Shown here: piece by piece, positions 16,759-24,610 of the stretch
Layout: each line of letters begins with the position of its first letter
How positions within the stretch are numbered: position 1 is the stretch's first letter
Assembly (NCBI RefSeq): GCF_000960475.2
Contig: NZ_JZDQ02000041.1
Location: 1-50,305, forward strand
DNA from: Nocardioides luteus
GTDB lineage: Bacteria; Actinomycetota; Actinomycetes; Propionibacteriales; Nocardioidaceae
Reading direction: 5' to 3'
Length of the DNA: 50,305 nucleotides
Notes under the pieces: generated by a model
Seen by the model: the letters and a program-made list of their open reading frames with translations, nothing else
The model's database searches: none
What the model was told of the DNA's origin: nothing
Made by a program: the position numbers and the translations under genes

Positions 16759-17925
16759 ATGCCTCTCGCGCTCTACCTGCTCGCCCTGGCGGTCTTCGCC
16801 ATGGGCACCTCTGAATTCATGCTCGCCGGCCTCGTGCCGGACATCGCCGCCGGCCTCGACGTCTCGGTCGGGACCGCCGGTCTGCTCACGTCCGCATTTG
16901 CCGCTGGGATGATCCTCGGCGCGCCCCTCATGGCCGCCTTCGCGCGCCGCTGGCCGGCGCGCGCGTCCCTCCTCGGCTGCCTGGTGCTCTTCGCCGCCTG
17001 CCATGTCGTCGCCGCGGTCACGCCGGTCTTCTCCGTGCTGTTCGCGACCCGGGTGGTGGCGGCGGTCGCCAATGCCGGCTTCCTGGCGGTCGCGCTCAGC
17101 ACCGCGACCCGCCTGGTCGCCCCGGACCAGAAGGGGCGCGCGCTCGCGGTCCTGCTGTCCGGTACGACGCTCGCCACCGTCGCCGGGGTGCCCGCGGGCG
17201 CGCTGCTCGGCGCGGCCCTGGGGTGGCGGGCGACGTTCTGGGCCGTTGCCCTGCTGTGCGTGCCCGCAGCCCTCGGGATCGCCCACGGCGTACGGCCTGG
17301 AACCCGGGAGACCTCGGATCGCCCCGGTCCGTCGCTGGCCACCGAGATCGCCCAGCTGCGAGCGCCGCGCCTGCTCGCCGCCATGTCGTTGGGAGCACTG
17401 GTCAACGGCGGCACCTTCGCCGCGTTCACCTTCCTGGCGTCGATCGTGACCGGCGTGGCCGGGCTGGCCGAGGTGTGGGTGTCCCTGGCACTGGTGCTGT
17501 TCGGCGCCGGCTCCTTCGTCGGGGTCACCGTCGCCGGGCGGCTCTCCGACCGGCACCCGCGCCTGACCATCGGCGTGGCCACGCCCGTCCTGCTCCTGGG
17601 GTGGGTGAGCGTGGCCCTGCTCGCGGACCGGGCGGTGCCGCTGCTCGTGCTGGTGTTCCTCCAGGGTGCGCTGGCGTTCGCGGTCGGCAGCAGCCTGATC
17701 GCGCGGGTGCTCTACGCGGCGTCCGGTGCCCCGACCATGGGCGGCTCGTACGCGACCGTCGCGCTCAACATCGGGGCCGCCGCCGGTCCGGCGATCGGTG
17801 CCGCGACCCTGTCGAGCCACGGCGATCTGGGGCCGGTGTGGGTGGCGGCCGCGCTCACCGGGGTCGCGCTGCTGGCCATGGTCCCGTCGCTGCGCCGCGT
17901 CACGGAGACGACGGTCAGCTCGTGA
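16759..17925 (+). CDS. Cmx/CmrA-family chloramphenicol efflux MFS transporter
   Basis: A 388-aa, 12-helix major facilitator very close to the actinobacterial chloramphenicol exporters: it begins MPLALYLLALAVFAMGTSEF, has TAGLLTSAFAAGMILGAP, ATRVVAAVANAGFLAVALST and NGGTFAAFTFLA, and ends its conserved part with ASGAPTMGGSYATVALNIG. These proteins pump chloramphenicol out with protons. GGAG lies 7 bases before the ATG. The upstream leader peptide and hairpins suggest drug-induced expression. The gene overlaps the convergent GH5 gene by 11 bases. It is probably a resident gene of an antibiotic-exposed soil actinobacterium rather than a recent arrival; base composition is like its neighbours. 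Confidence 0.9.
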   Translation: MPLALYLLALAVFAMGTSEFMLAGLVPDIAAGLDVSVGTAGLLTSAFAAGMILGAPLMAAFARRWPARASLLGCLVLFAACHVVAAVTPVFSVLFATRVVAAVANAGFLAVALSTATRLVAPDQKGRALAVLLSGTTLATVAGVPAGALLGAALGWRATFWAVALLCVPAALGIAHGVRPGTRETSDRPGPSLATEIAQLRAPRLLAAMSLGALVNGGTFAAFTFLASIVTGVAGLAEVWVSLALVLFGAGSFVGVTVAGRLSDRHPRLTIGVATPVLLLGWVSVALLADRAVPLLVLVFLQGALAFAVGSSLIARVLYAASGAPTMGGSYATVALNIGAAAGPAIGAATLSSHGDLGPVWVAAALTGVALLAMVPSLRRVTETTVSS

Positions 17926-19105
17926 CCGCGGGCGGAACGATCTCGACCGGGCCCTCGGTCCGCGCCCGGACCCAGGCGCGGTGGAAGTCGCTGCCCGGGG
18001 CGACCTCGGCGCGGCGCTCGGGCTCGCGGAGCAGGTCGACGGGGCACTCGATCCGCTGACGGGGCGCCGGCGAGGGGCGAGGGCCGCGGTGTGCGGCGAT
18101 CGCCTCGGCCAGCGCTTCGGCGACCGGCTTGCGCCGGTGGTCGACGGTGAAGAGACCGAGGTCGTACTCGCGCTCGGGGAAGTCGACCAGGGACCGGTCG
18201 AGGTCGTGGGAGCACCACCAGGTGATGCCGAACAGCGCCGGGTTCTGGGCGACGAGGTCGATCGTGCCGGTCACGAACTCGCGCACGCTCTCCGGGGTGA
18301 TCTCGGGCAGGGGAGCGCCGATCTCCTGCAGCCAGACCCGGCGGCCGGGCTCGCCGGCGGACGCGGCCAGCTCGACCAGGTAGTCGGCATGCGTGAGCGT
18401 GGCCGGTCCCACGGGCCCGTCGATCGCGCCGACGCCGTTGAAGACCCAGGAGTGCACGGTGCTCAGGTCGCCGAGCGTGGTGACGTCGGCGGGTGCGAAC
18501 GGGTGGTCGGGCGCGTAGAAGGCGTCGTCGAAGAGCGAGTGGAGGCAGAGCAGGCCGGGAGCGGCCGTGCGGGCGGTCTCGAGGAGCTCCTGGGCCCAGG
18601 AGCGGGAGTCGGCGACGGTGGTCGGGTTGGACGGCCACAGGTTGTTGACCTCGTTGCCCAGGGTCAGCGCGAAGACGTTGTCCCGGGTGGCGACCGCGCC
18701 GGCGAGGGCGTCGACGTAGGTGCGCAGACCCTCGCGCACCTCCGGGTGGCTGAAGACCGATCGCTGGTGGTGGGTGAGGACCCACGAGGGCAGGAAGTCG
18801 AAGCTGGACAGGTGGCCCTGGACGAGGTCGACGCAGACGTCGAGACCGCGGGCGGCGGCCAGGTCGATGGTGGTGAGCACGTCCTCGACCGCCGAGGAGC
18901 GGATCAGCGAGCGGTTGGGCTGGATCCACGGCCAGACCGGGAAGATGCGTACGTGGTCGAGACCGAGGCCGGCGAGGTCGTCGAAGTCGCGAGCGATCTG
19001 GTCGGCGTCGAAGTCGAGCCAGGAGTAGAACCAGCCGGATGAGGGCACGTGGTTGGCGCCGAAGCGCAACGGGGCGGTGGCTGAGGGCGTCGGGTGAGCT
19101 GGCAC
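17915..19105 (-). CDS. GH5 glycoside hydrolase, probably a GH5_18-like beta-mannosidase
   Basis: A 396-aa TIM-barrel hydrolase without signal peptide, so cytoplasmic. The acid/base is Glu152 in TLGNEVNN and the nucleophile Glu261 in WLQEIGAP, the GH5 pair. Other barrel marks are GLDHVRIFPVWPW (48-60) and GITWWCSHD. In the shared N-glycan pathway of gut and soil Actinobacteria, a GH5_18 enzyme cleaves the core Man-beta-1,4-GlcNAc disaccharide; this gene's place beside Endo H, GH38 and GH92 genes and the LacI regulator makes that the best guess, but an endo-mannanase cannot be excluded. GTG 19105 is probably leaderless behind TATATT (about 19112-19117) and an AACCGATT operator. Confidence 0.85.
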   Translation of the reverse strand: MPAHPTPSATAPLRFGANHVPSSGWFYSWLDFDADQIARDFDDLAGLGLDHVRIFPVWPWIQPNRSLIRSSAVEDVLTTIDLAAARGLDVCVDLVQGHLSSFDFLPSWVLTHHQRSVFSHPEVREGLRTYVDALAGAVATRDNVFALTLGNEVNNLWPSNPTTVADSRSWAQELLETARTAAPGLLCLHSLFDDAFYAPDHPFAPADVTTLGDLSTVHSWVFNGVGAIDGPVGPATLTHADYLVELAASAGEPGRRVWLQEIGAPLPEITPESVREFVTGTIDLVAQNPALFGITWWCSHDLDRSLVDFPEREYDLGLFTVDHRRKPVAEALAEAIAAHRGPRPSPAPRQRIECPVDLLREPERRAEVAPGSDFHRAWVRARTEGPVEIVPPAVTS

Positions 19106-19111
19106 CCCGGC

Positions 19112-19127
19112 AATATAAACCGATTAA
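19112..19127 (-). promoter_or_regulatory. GH5 promoter with LacI-type operator
   Basis: AACCGATT at 19118-19125 fits the LacI-family core AANCGNTT and touches the probable -10 TATATT (coding strand) of the GH5 gene. Two more sites with the same core lie ahead of the ABC operon, on the other side of the lacI-type gene. Confidence 0.6.
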
Positions 19128-19141
19128 GTAAACCGGGGCAA

Positions 19142-20164
19142 TCAGTGTCCGGCAGGCGGAGCCGTGCTCTCTCGCGGCACGAGCACCGGCGTGCTCGACG
19201 GGTGGCGCACGGTGAGGCTCGGGTCGGCGATCAGCCGGAGCAGCTCGCGGGCGGCCTCGGTCGCCCACCCCTGGGTGTCGCGGGTCAGCGCGGTCAGGGC
19301 CGGGTGGGTGAGCCGGGCGAGCAGGGAGTCGTCGAAGGACAGGATCGAGAGGTCCTGCGGCACCCGCACGCCCATCTCCAGGGCGACACCCAGGCCGGCC
19401 ACGGCCATCACGTCGCTGTCGTAGACGATCGCCGTCGGCCGCTCGCGCCGGGACAGCACCCGGCGGGTGATGACCGCTCCCTCGGAGTCGCTGTAGTCGG
19501 TCGGGATCGAGACGACCTCGGCGAGCTCATGGCGTGCCTTGGCCTCGGTGAGCACGTCCATCCGGCGCTTGGTGTGCAGGAACTGGGGCATACCGGCGAC
19601 ATGGACGACGTGGCGATGACCGAGCGCGGCGAGGTAGTCGACCGCCTCGTGCATCGCCTCGCTGTCGTCGGCCCAGCTGTAGCTCAGCGAGGTGTCGGGA
19701 AGCGGCCCGCCGAGCACCATCACGGGCACGTCGAGCGCCTCGAGCGCGGGGAAGCGCGGGTCGTCGATGAGCGGGTCGAGGAGCACGAAGCCGTCGACGC
19801 GCTTCTCGGCGGTCCAGTTCCGGTAGGCGGCCATCTCCGCCTCCGGGTCCTCGACCACGAGCAGTTGCAGCGCGGTGCCGTCCTCGGCCAGCCCGGCCTG
19901 CAGGCCGGAGACGACCTGTCCGAAGAAGGGCTCGAGCCCGAGCGTACGAGCCGGGCGGGACAGTATCAGGCCGACGGCTCCGGCGCGGGAGTTGCCGAGG
20001 GACCTGGCGGCGCGGTGGGGCCGCCAGTTCATCTCGTCTGCGACGGCGAGGATGCGCCGCCGGGTCTCCTCGCTGACGCCCGGCCGTCCGTTGAGCGCGA
20101 ACGAGACCGCGCCCTTGGAGACGCCGGCGCGCTCGGCGATGTCCGCGATCGTTGGTCGTGCCAT
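19142..20164 (-). CDS. LacI-family transcriptional regulator of the N-glycan locus
   Basis: A 340-aa LacI/GalR regulator. The N-terminal HTH and hinge helix are clear (TIADIAERAGVSKGAVSFALNG, then PHRAARSLGNSRAGAVGLIL), followed by a periplasmic-binding-protein-like sensor domain from residue ~60. The ligand is unknown; a manno-oligosaccharide or Man-GlcNAc is likely from context. AGAGAGGA lies upstream of the ATG. It is divergent from the ABC-transporter operon and upstream of GH5, and all three flanking promoter regions carry AANCGNTT cores. A repressor role is inferred. Confidence 0.93.
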   Translation of the reverse strand: MARPTIADIAERAGVSKGAVSFALNGRPGVSEETRRRILAVADEMNWRPHRAARSLGNSRAGAVGLILSRPARTLGLEPFFGQVVSGLQAGLAEDGTALQLLVVEDPEAEMAAYRNWTAEKRVDGFVLLDPLIDDPRFPALEALDVPVMVLGGPLPDTSLSYSWADDSEAMHEAVDYLAALGHRHVVHVAGMPQFLHTKRRMDVLTEAKARHELAEVVSIPTDYSDSEGAVITRRVLSRRERPTAIVYDSDVMAVAGLGVALEMGVRVPQDLSILSFDDSLLARLTHPALTALTRDTQGWATEAARELLRLIADPSLTVRHPSSTPVLVPRESTAPPAGH

Positions 20165-20225
20165 CGGGCAGGTCCTCTCTGGGTCGAGGCAGGGAGCCGA
20201 TTGTGGCGCTCCTCACACGGATGCC

Positions 20226-20301
20226 TTGACGGCACACCTCGTTCGGTGAATAGTACGGCCCGAACTTAACCGCTTTATCAATTCAACTCTATCAAGCGTT
20301 T
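20226..20301 (+). promoter_or_regulatory. Promoter and two LacI-type operators of the ABC/mannosidase operon
   Basis: TTGACG at 20226-20231 followed after 17 bases by AATAGT is a plausible promoter. Two cores fitting AANCGNTT lie downstream of the presumed start: AACCGCTT (20268-20275) and AAGCGTTT (20294-20301). The spacing of 26 bases between them would allow co-operative repression. Confidence 0.6.
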
Positions 20302-20317
20302 CAGCAAGGAGCCGAAG

Positions 20318-21589
20318 ATGAGCGCACGCCGGTTGGTGGGGGTCGCCGCTGGGTTGGCCATGGGCCTGACTGCGATGACGGGTTGCGGGGCCGGTGACGA
20401 GCCGTCCGCCGGTGACCTCGGGGGCAAGATCGAGGGCAAGGTCTCGATCCAGACCTGGGCGCTGAAGCCCAAGTTCACCGACTACGTCGAAGGGGTGATC
20501 GCCGACTTCGAGAAGGAGAACCCCGGCGTCGAGGTCACCTGGCTCGACCAGCCCGGCGACGGCTACGACCAGAAGGTGCTCACCCAGGCCTCGTCCGGTG
20601 ACCTTCCCGACGTCACCAACCTGCCGCCCGACTTCGCCCTCCCGCTCGCCCAGCAGGACCAGCTCCTCGACCTGGAGGAGGCCGACGTCGACCTGGACAA
20701 GACGTACGTCGAAGGCGGTCTGCAGGGCTACCGGTACGACGGTCTCGACGGCACCTACGGCTACCCGTGGTACCTCGGCACCGACGTGAACTACTGGAAC
20801 AAGGACATGCTGGCGAAGAACGGGCTCGACCCGGCGAACCTCCCGACCGACCTCGACTCGCTCATCGAGCAGGCCAGGACGCTGAAGGAGAAGTCCGGCG
20901 GCAAGGTCTACCTGATGACCCGCAAGCCCGGCCTCAACGACCTGCAGCAGGCCGACGTCCCGATCTTCAACGAGGACGGCACCGAGCTGACCTTCAACAC
21001 CCCCGAGGCCATCGAGCTCGTGCAGAAGTACGCCGACGCGTACGCGGACGGCCTGCTCCCCAAGGACATCCTCACCGACACCTTCCAGGGCAACGCCGAG
21101 CTCTACAACCAGGAGAAGGCGGCCTGGACGACCGGCAGCGCCAACATCTCCGGTCTCGAAGAGGCGAACCCGGCCCTGGCCAAGGGCACCGAGATCTCGC
21201 CGGCCTTCGGTGACGGCCCGCTGTACGTCCAGGGCCTCTCGGTCAACGCCAAGTCCAAGAACCTCGCCGCCGCCAACGCGCTGGCCCAGTTCGTGACCAA
21301 CCCCGACAACCAGCGTGAGTTCGCCAAGCTGGCCCCGGGCGTCTACCCGAGCACCATCGCCTCGCAGGAGGACCCCTACTTCACCGAGGACGACGGCTCG
21401 GTCGCCGCCAAGGCGAAGGTCACCGGCCTGAAGACCCTGACCACAGCCATCCCGAACAACCCGAAGGTCTCGCCGGCGATGTCGACCATCATCGACCAGC
21501 AGATCGCCCTCGCGATCAGCGGTGACGCCACGCCTCAGGAAGCCCTCGACAAGGCGGTCGAGGAGTGCAACAAGCTCCTGGCGCAGTGA
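20318..21589 (+). CDS. ABC transporter sugar-binding lipoprotein
   Basis: A 423-aa family 1 solute-binding protein. The signal peptide ends in a lipobox-like TAMTGC with lipidated Cys23, anchoring it outside the membrane. The mature part shows VSIQTWALKPKF, VIADFEKENPGVEVTW and GTYGYPWYLGTDVNYWNKDML, typical for oligosaccharide binders. AAGGAG lies ahead of the ATG. As the first gene of the operon with two permeases and mannosidases, it probably captures Man(n)GlcNAc released by the Endo H-like enzyme. The ligand is inferred from context. Confidence 0.94.
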   Translation: MSARRLVGVAAGLAMGLTAMTGCGAGDEPSAGDLGGKIEGKVSIQTWALKPKFTDYVEGVIADFEKENPGVEVTWLDQPGDGYDQKVLTQASSGDLPDVTNLPPDFALPLAQQDQLLDLEEADVDLDKTYVEGGLQGYRYDGLDGTYGYPWYLGTDVNYWNKDMLAKNGLDPANLPTDLDSLIEQARTLKEKSGGKVYLMTRKPGLNDLQQADVPIFNEDGTELTFNTPEAIELVQKYADAYADGLLPKDILTDTFQGNAELYNQEKAAWTTGSANISGLEEANPALAKGTEISPAFGDGPLYVQGLSVNAKSKNLAAANALAQFVTNPDNQREFAKLAPGVYPSTIASQEDPYFTEDDGSVAAKAKVTGLKTLTTAIPNNPKVSPAMSTIIDQQIALAISGDATPQEALDKAVEECNKLLAQ

Positions 21590-22488
21590 CCGACACCGTC
21601 AAGATGAGCAGCCGGGTGCGTGAGCACAAGTGGTTCACGCCCTGGTTGCTCGTCGCGCCCGCGACCCTGTGGCTGTGCGTGTTCAACCTCTACCCGGCGT
21701 TGAACACGGTCTACATGGCCTTCACGAACAAGAAGCCGCTCGGCGGGGGAGAGTTCGTCGGGCTGGCCAACTTCGCGCGGATGCTCGACGACGACCAGCT
21801 GCTCTACGCGCTGACCAACTCGGTGCTCTACATGCTGGTCTGCGTACCTCTGCTCACGATGCTGCCGCTCCTGCTGGCGGTGCTGGTGGAGAAGAAGCTG
21901 CCCGGCCTGACCTTCTTCCGGGTGGCGTTCTACACCCCGGTCGTCGCCTCGGCGGTGGTCGTGGCGCTGATCTGGAACTGGATGCTCGACGACCGCGGCG
22001 CGATCAACGCGATCCTGCAGGCGCTGAAGGTGGTCCAGGAGCCGCTGCCGTTCCTGACCGACCGCTGGCTGCTGCTGTTCAGCGCGATCAGCCTGACGGT
22101 CTGGAAGGGCCTGGGCTACTACATGATCATCTATCTCTCCGCGCTCGGGAACGTCGGTCGCGAGCTGCACGAGGCCGCGGCCGTCGACGGTGCCGGCCCG
22201 GTCCGCCGGTTCTGGAGCATCACGGTCCCCGGCGTACGCGGCACGATGCTGCTGATCACCATCCTGATCACGGTCTCCTCGCTGCGGGTCTTCTCCGAGC
22301 TGTACGTGATGACCGGCGGCACCGGCGGGCCAGGAGGCCGGGTCAGCTCGGTGGTGATGCTGATCCAGATGTACTCCACCGGCTTCACCGGCCACCTCGG
22401 CTACGCCTCGGCGCTGAGCCTGCTGCTCTTCGTGCTCACGCTGGTGCCGATGGTGCTCCTCGCCCGCCTCAACCGGAAGGACGGCTGA
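21586..22488 (+). CDS. ABC sugar transporter permease (MalF-type)
   Basis: A 300-aa inner-membrane permease with six membrane segments. The EAA loop that contacts the ATPase reads ELHEAAAVDGAGPVRRFWSITVPGVRG (about 194-220). The GTG start overlaps the stop of the binding-protein gene (GTGA); ATG 21604 is an in-frame alternative. It pairs with the next gene to form the channel. No ATP-binding subunit is encoded in this operon or window, so a shared ATPase of the MsiK type is likely. Confidence 0.92.
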   Translation: MTDTVKMSSRVREHKWFTPWLLVAPATLWLCVFNLYPALNTVYMAFTNKKPLGGGEFVGLANFARMLDDDQLLYALTNSVLYMLVCVPLLTMLPLLLAVLVEKKLPGLTFFRVAFYTPVVASAVVVALIWNWMLDDRGAINAILQALKVVQEPLPFLTDRWLLLFSAISLTVWKGLGYYMIIYLSALGNVGRELHEAAAVDGAGPVRRFWSITVPGVRGTMLLITILITVSSLRVFSELYVMTGGTGGPGGRVSSVVMLIQMYSTGFTGHLGYASALSLLLFVLTLVPMVLLARLNRKDG

Positions 22489-23351
22489 TGGCCAGGAAAG
22501 AGAAGCAGAGGGCGTACGCCTTCCACCGGATGTCCGCGGGCGAGGTCGTGGTCCGCTACCTGCTGCTGGCGGTCGTGCTCGTCATCACGGTCCTGCCGTT
22601 CGTGTGGCAGCTGTCGACCTCGCTGAAGGGGATCGACGAGAACATCTACACCGCGACCCCGCGGTTCATCCCGGAGCACCCGACGTTCGCCAACTACACC
22701 AAGGTCGCCGAGGCCGTGCCGGTGGTCGACTACGCGATGAACTCGATCATCGTCGCGATCCTGGTCGTCGGCGGCAACATCGTCGGGGCCACCATGGCCG
22801 GCTACGCGCTGGCGAAGCTGCGCTTCCGCGGCTCGAGGCTGGTGATGGGCGCGCTGCTGGCCACGCTGATCCTGCCGGGGGAGGCGACGATCATCGCCCA
22901 GTACGTCACGGTCCGCTCGCTCGGGCTCACCGACACCCTGCTCGGGGTCGCGCTGCCGGGCATGATCGGGATGATCAACGTCCTGCTGATGCGGGCGGCG
23001 TTCACCGCCATCCCCGACGAGCTCGAGATGGCGGCCAAGGTCGACGGCGCCAACGCGTGGCAGCGGCTGATCCACGTCAACCTCCCCGGCGTACGCGGCA
23101 TGCTCAGCGTCATCTCGATCTTCGCGTTCATCGGCGCCTGGGACGACTTCCTGTGGCCGCTGATCGTGCTGACCGACCCGGAGAACCTGACGCTGACCGT
23201 CGGCCTGCAGTATCTGTCCGGCACGTTCACCAACAACCCCCGCCTGATCGCGGCAGGCACGATGATCTCGTTCGTCCCGATCGTGATCGTCTTCGCGGTG
23301 CTGCAGCGCTACTTCTTCCGCGGGGTCGAGGAAGGGGCCATCAAGGGATGA
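22488..23351 (+). CDS. ABC sugar transporter permease (MalG-type)
   Basis: A 287-aa permease, partner of the preceding gene. It has a typical first helix (YLLLAVVLVITVLPFVWQLSTSLK) and the EAA loop ELEMAAKVDGANAWQRLIHVNLPGVRG (about 176-202). ATG overlaps the upstream stop (TGATG) and its own stop overlaps the next start (ATGA), so translation is coupled across the operon. Same role and substrate inference as its partner. Confidence 0.93.
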   Translation: MARKEKQRAYAFHRMSAGEVVVRYLLLAVVLVITVLPFVWQLSTSLKGIDENIYTATPRFIPEHPTFANYTKVAEAVPVVDYAMNSIIVAILVVGGNIVGATMAGYALAKLRFRGSRLVMGALLATLILPGEATIIAQYVTVRSLGLTDTLLGVALPGMIGMINVLLMRAAFTAIPDELEMAAKVDGANAWQRLIHVNLPGVRGMLSVISIFAFIGAWDDFLWPLIVLTDPENLTLTVGLQYLSGTFTNNPRLIAAGTMISFVPIVIVFAVLQRYFFRGVEEGAIKG

Positions 23352-24610
23352 CCGACCAGCAACTGACCGGTTCCGGACTGACCGCCGCCGAGATCGCCCG
23401 CTTCGAGGAGGAGGCCGCGCGCCTGCTGGCCTTCGGGCGCGGCTCTCGTCACGAGGGCGGCGGCTTCGGGTGGCTCGACGACCACGGCCGGATCACTCCC
23501 GAGCGGCCCGTCGAGACCTGGATCACCTGCCGGATGACGCACGTCTTCGGGCTCGCGCAGCTGCGCGGCGAGGAGTGGGCCTCGGCGTACGTCTCCCACG
23601 GGGTCGGCGCCCTGACCGGGCTGCTCCACGACGCCGACAACGGCGGCTGGCACTCCGCGGTCTCCCCGGAGACCGGCGAGGTGGTGAGCACCGTCAAGGA
23701 GGGCTACGCGCATGCCTTCGTCGTGCTCGCCGCCACCACCGCGTACGCCGCCGGCCACCCCGGCGCGGAGGCGCTGCTCGCCGATGCGCTCGAGGTGATG
23801 GAGACCCGGTTCTGGCGGGAGGAGGACGGGCTGATCGTCGACGTGTGGAGCGCCGACTGGGCGTCGTTGGACGGCTATCGCGGCGTCAACGCCAACATGC
23901 ACACCGTCGAGGCGTTCCTCGCGGTCGCCGAGGTGACCGGGCGCCGGGTCTGGCTCGACCGCGCGTTGCGGATCCTGGAGCGGGTCGTCCACGGGTTCGC
24001 ACGCGAGCACGACTGGCGGCTCCCGGAGCACTTCTCCTCGTCGTGGTCGGTGGAGCTGGACTACAACATCGACGAGCCGGGGCACCCGTTCCGGCCGTAC
24101 GGGGTCACCATCGGGCACCTCTTCGAGTGGGCGCGGCTGGCGCTGCACGCGCGGACGCTGCTCGGGTCCGAGGCTCCCTCGTGGCTGCTCGAGGACGCGC
24201 GGTCGCTGCTGGCCGCGGCGTCCGCGCGCGGGTGGGCGGTCGACGGTGCTCCTGGCTTCGTCTACACCACCGACTTCGCCGACGAGCCCGTCGTGCGCGA
24301 GCGGATGCACTGGGTCGCCGCCGAGGCGGTCGCCGCCGCCTGGACGCTCTTCCGTGACACCGGGTCGGCCGATGCGCTCGCCGACGTACGCCGCTGGTGG
24401 GCCTACTGCGAGGAGCACCTGGTCGACCGCGAGGGTGGTTCGTGGCACCACGAGCTGGATCCGGCCAACCGGCCCTCCGCGACGGTCTGGCAGGGCAAGC
24501 CCGACGTCTACCACGCCTATCAGATGGCGATCCTGCCGTTGCTTCCCGCGGGCGGCAGCTTCGCCGGCGCGGCCGGCGGGGGCGGCTCGACCAGTGGGAG
24601 GACTGCGTGA
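23348..24610 (+). CDS. AGE-family isomerase, probably D-mannose isomerase
   Basis: A 420-aa (alpha/alpha)6-barrel protein of the N-acylglucosamine 2-epimerase superfamily. Residues typical of the YihS/mannose-isomerase branch are visible: CRMTHVFGLA, NANMHTVEAFLA, GVTIGHLFEWARL and VYHAYQM, which supply the barrel His residues. In the mannose-rich context it probably converts free mannose to fructose; a PfkB kinase at 11.7 kb could then make fructose-6-phosphate. GlcNAc 2-epimerase or sulfoquinovose isomerase are alternatives. The C-terminus ends in an unusual Gly/Ser tail (GGSFAGAAGGGGSTSG). The start overlaps the MalG stop (ATGA) and the stop overlaps the GH92 start (GTGA). Confidence 0.85.
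   Translation: MTDQQLTGSGLTAAEIARFEEEAARLLAFGRGSRHEGGGFGWLDDHGRITPERPVETWITCRMTHVFGLAQLRGEEWASAYVSHGVGALTGLLHDADNGGWHSAVSPETGEVVSTVKEGYAHAFVVLAATTAYAAGHPGAEALLADALEVMETRFWREEDGLIVDVWSADWASLDGYRGVNANMHTVEAFLAVAEVTGRRVWLDRALRILERVVHGFAREHDWRLPEHFSSSWSVELDYNIDEPGHPFRPYGVTIGHLFEWARLALHARTLLGSEAPSWLLEDARSLLAAASARGWAVDGAPGFVYTTDFADEPVVRERMHWVAAEAVAAAWTLFRDTGSADALADVRRWWAYCEEHLVDREGGSWHHELDPANRPSATVWQGKPDVYHAYQMAILPLLPAGGSFAGAAGGGGSTSGRTA

Noticed and set aside
23348..24610. AGE protein as a GlcNAc 2-epimerase for sialic acid metabolism
   Set aside because: No sialic acid or ManNAc kinase genes are nearby, and the visible motifs are closer to the mannose-isomerase/YihS branch; not fully excluded.
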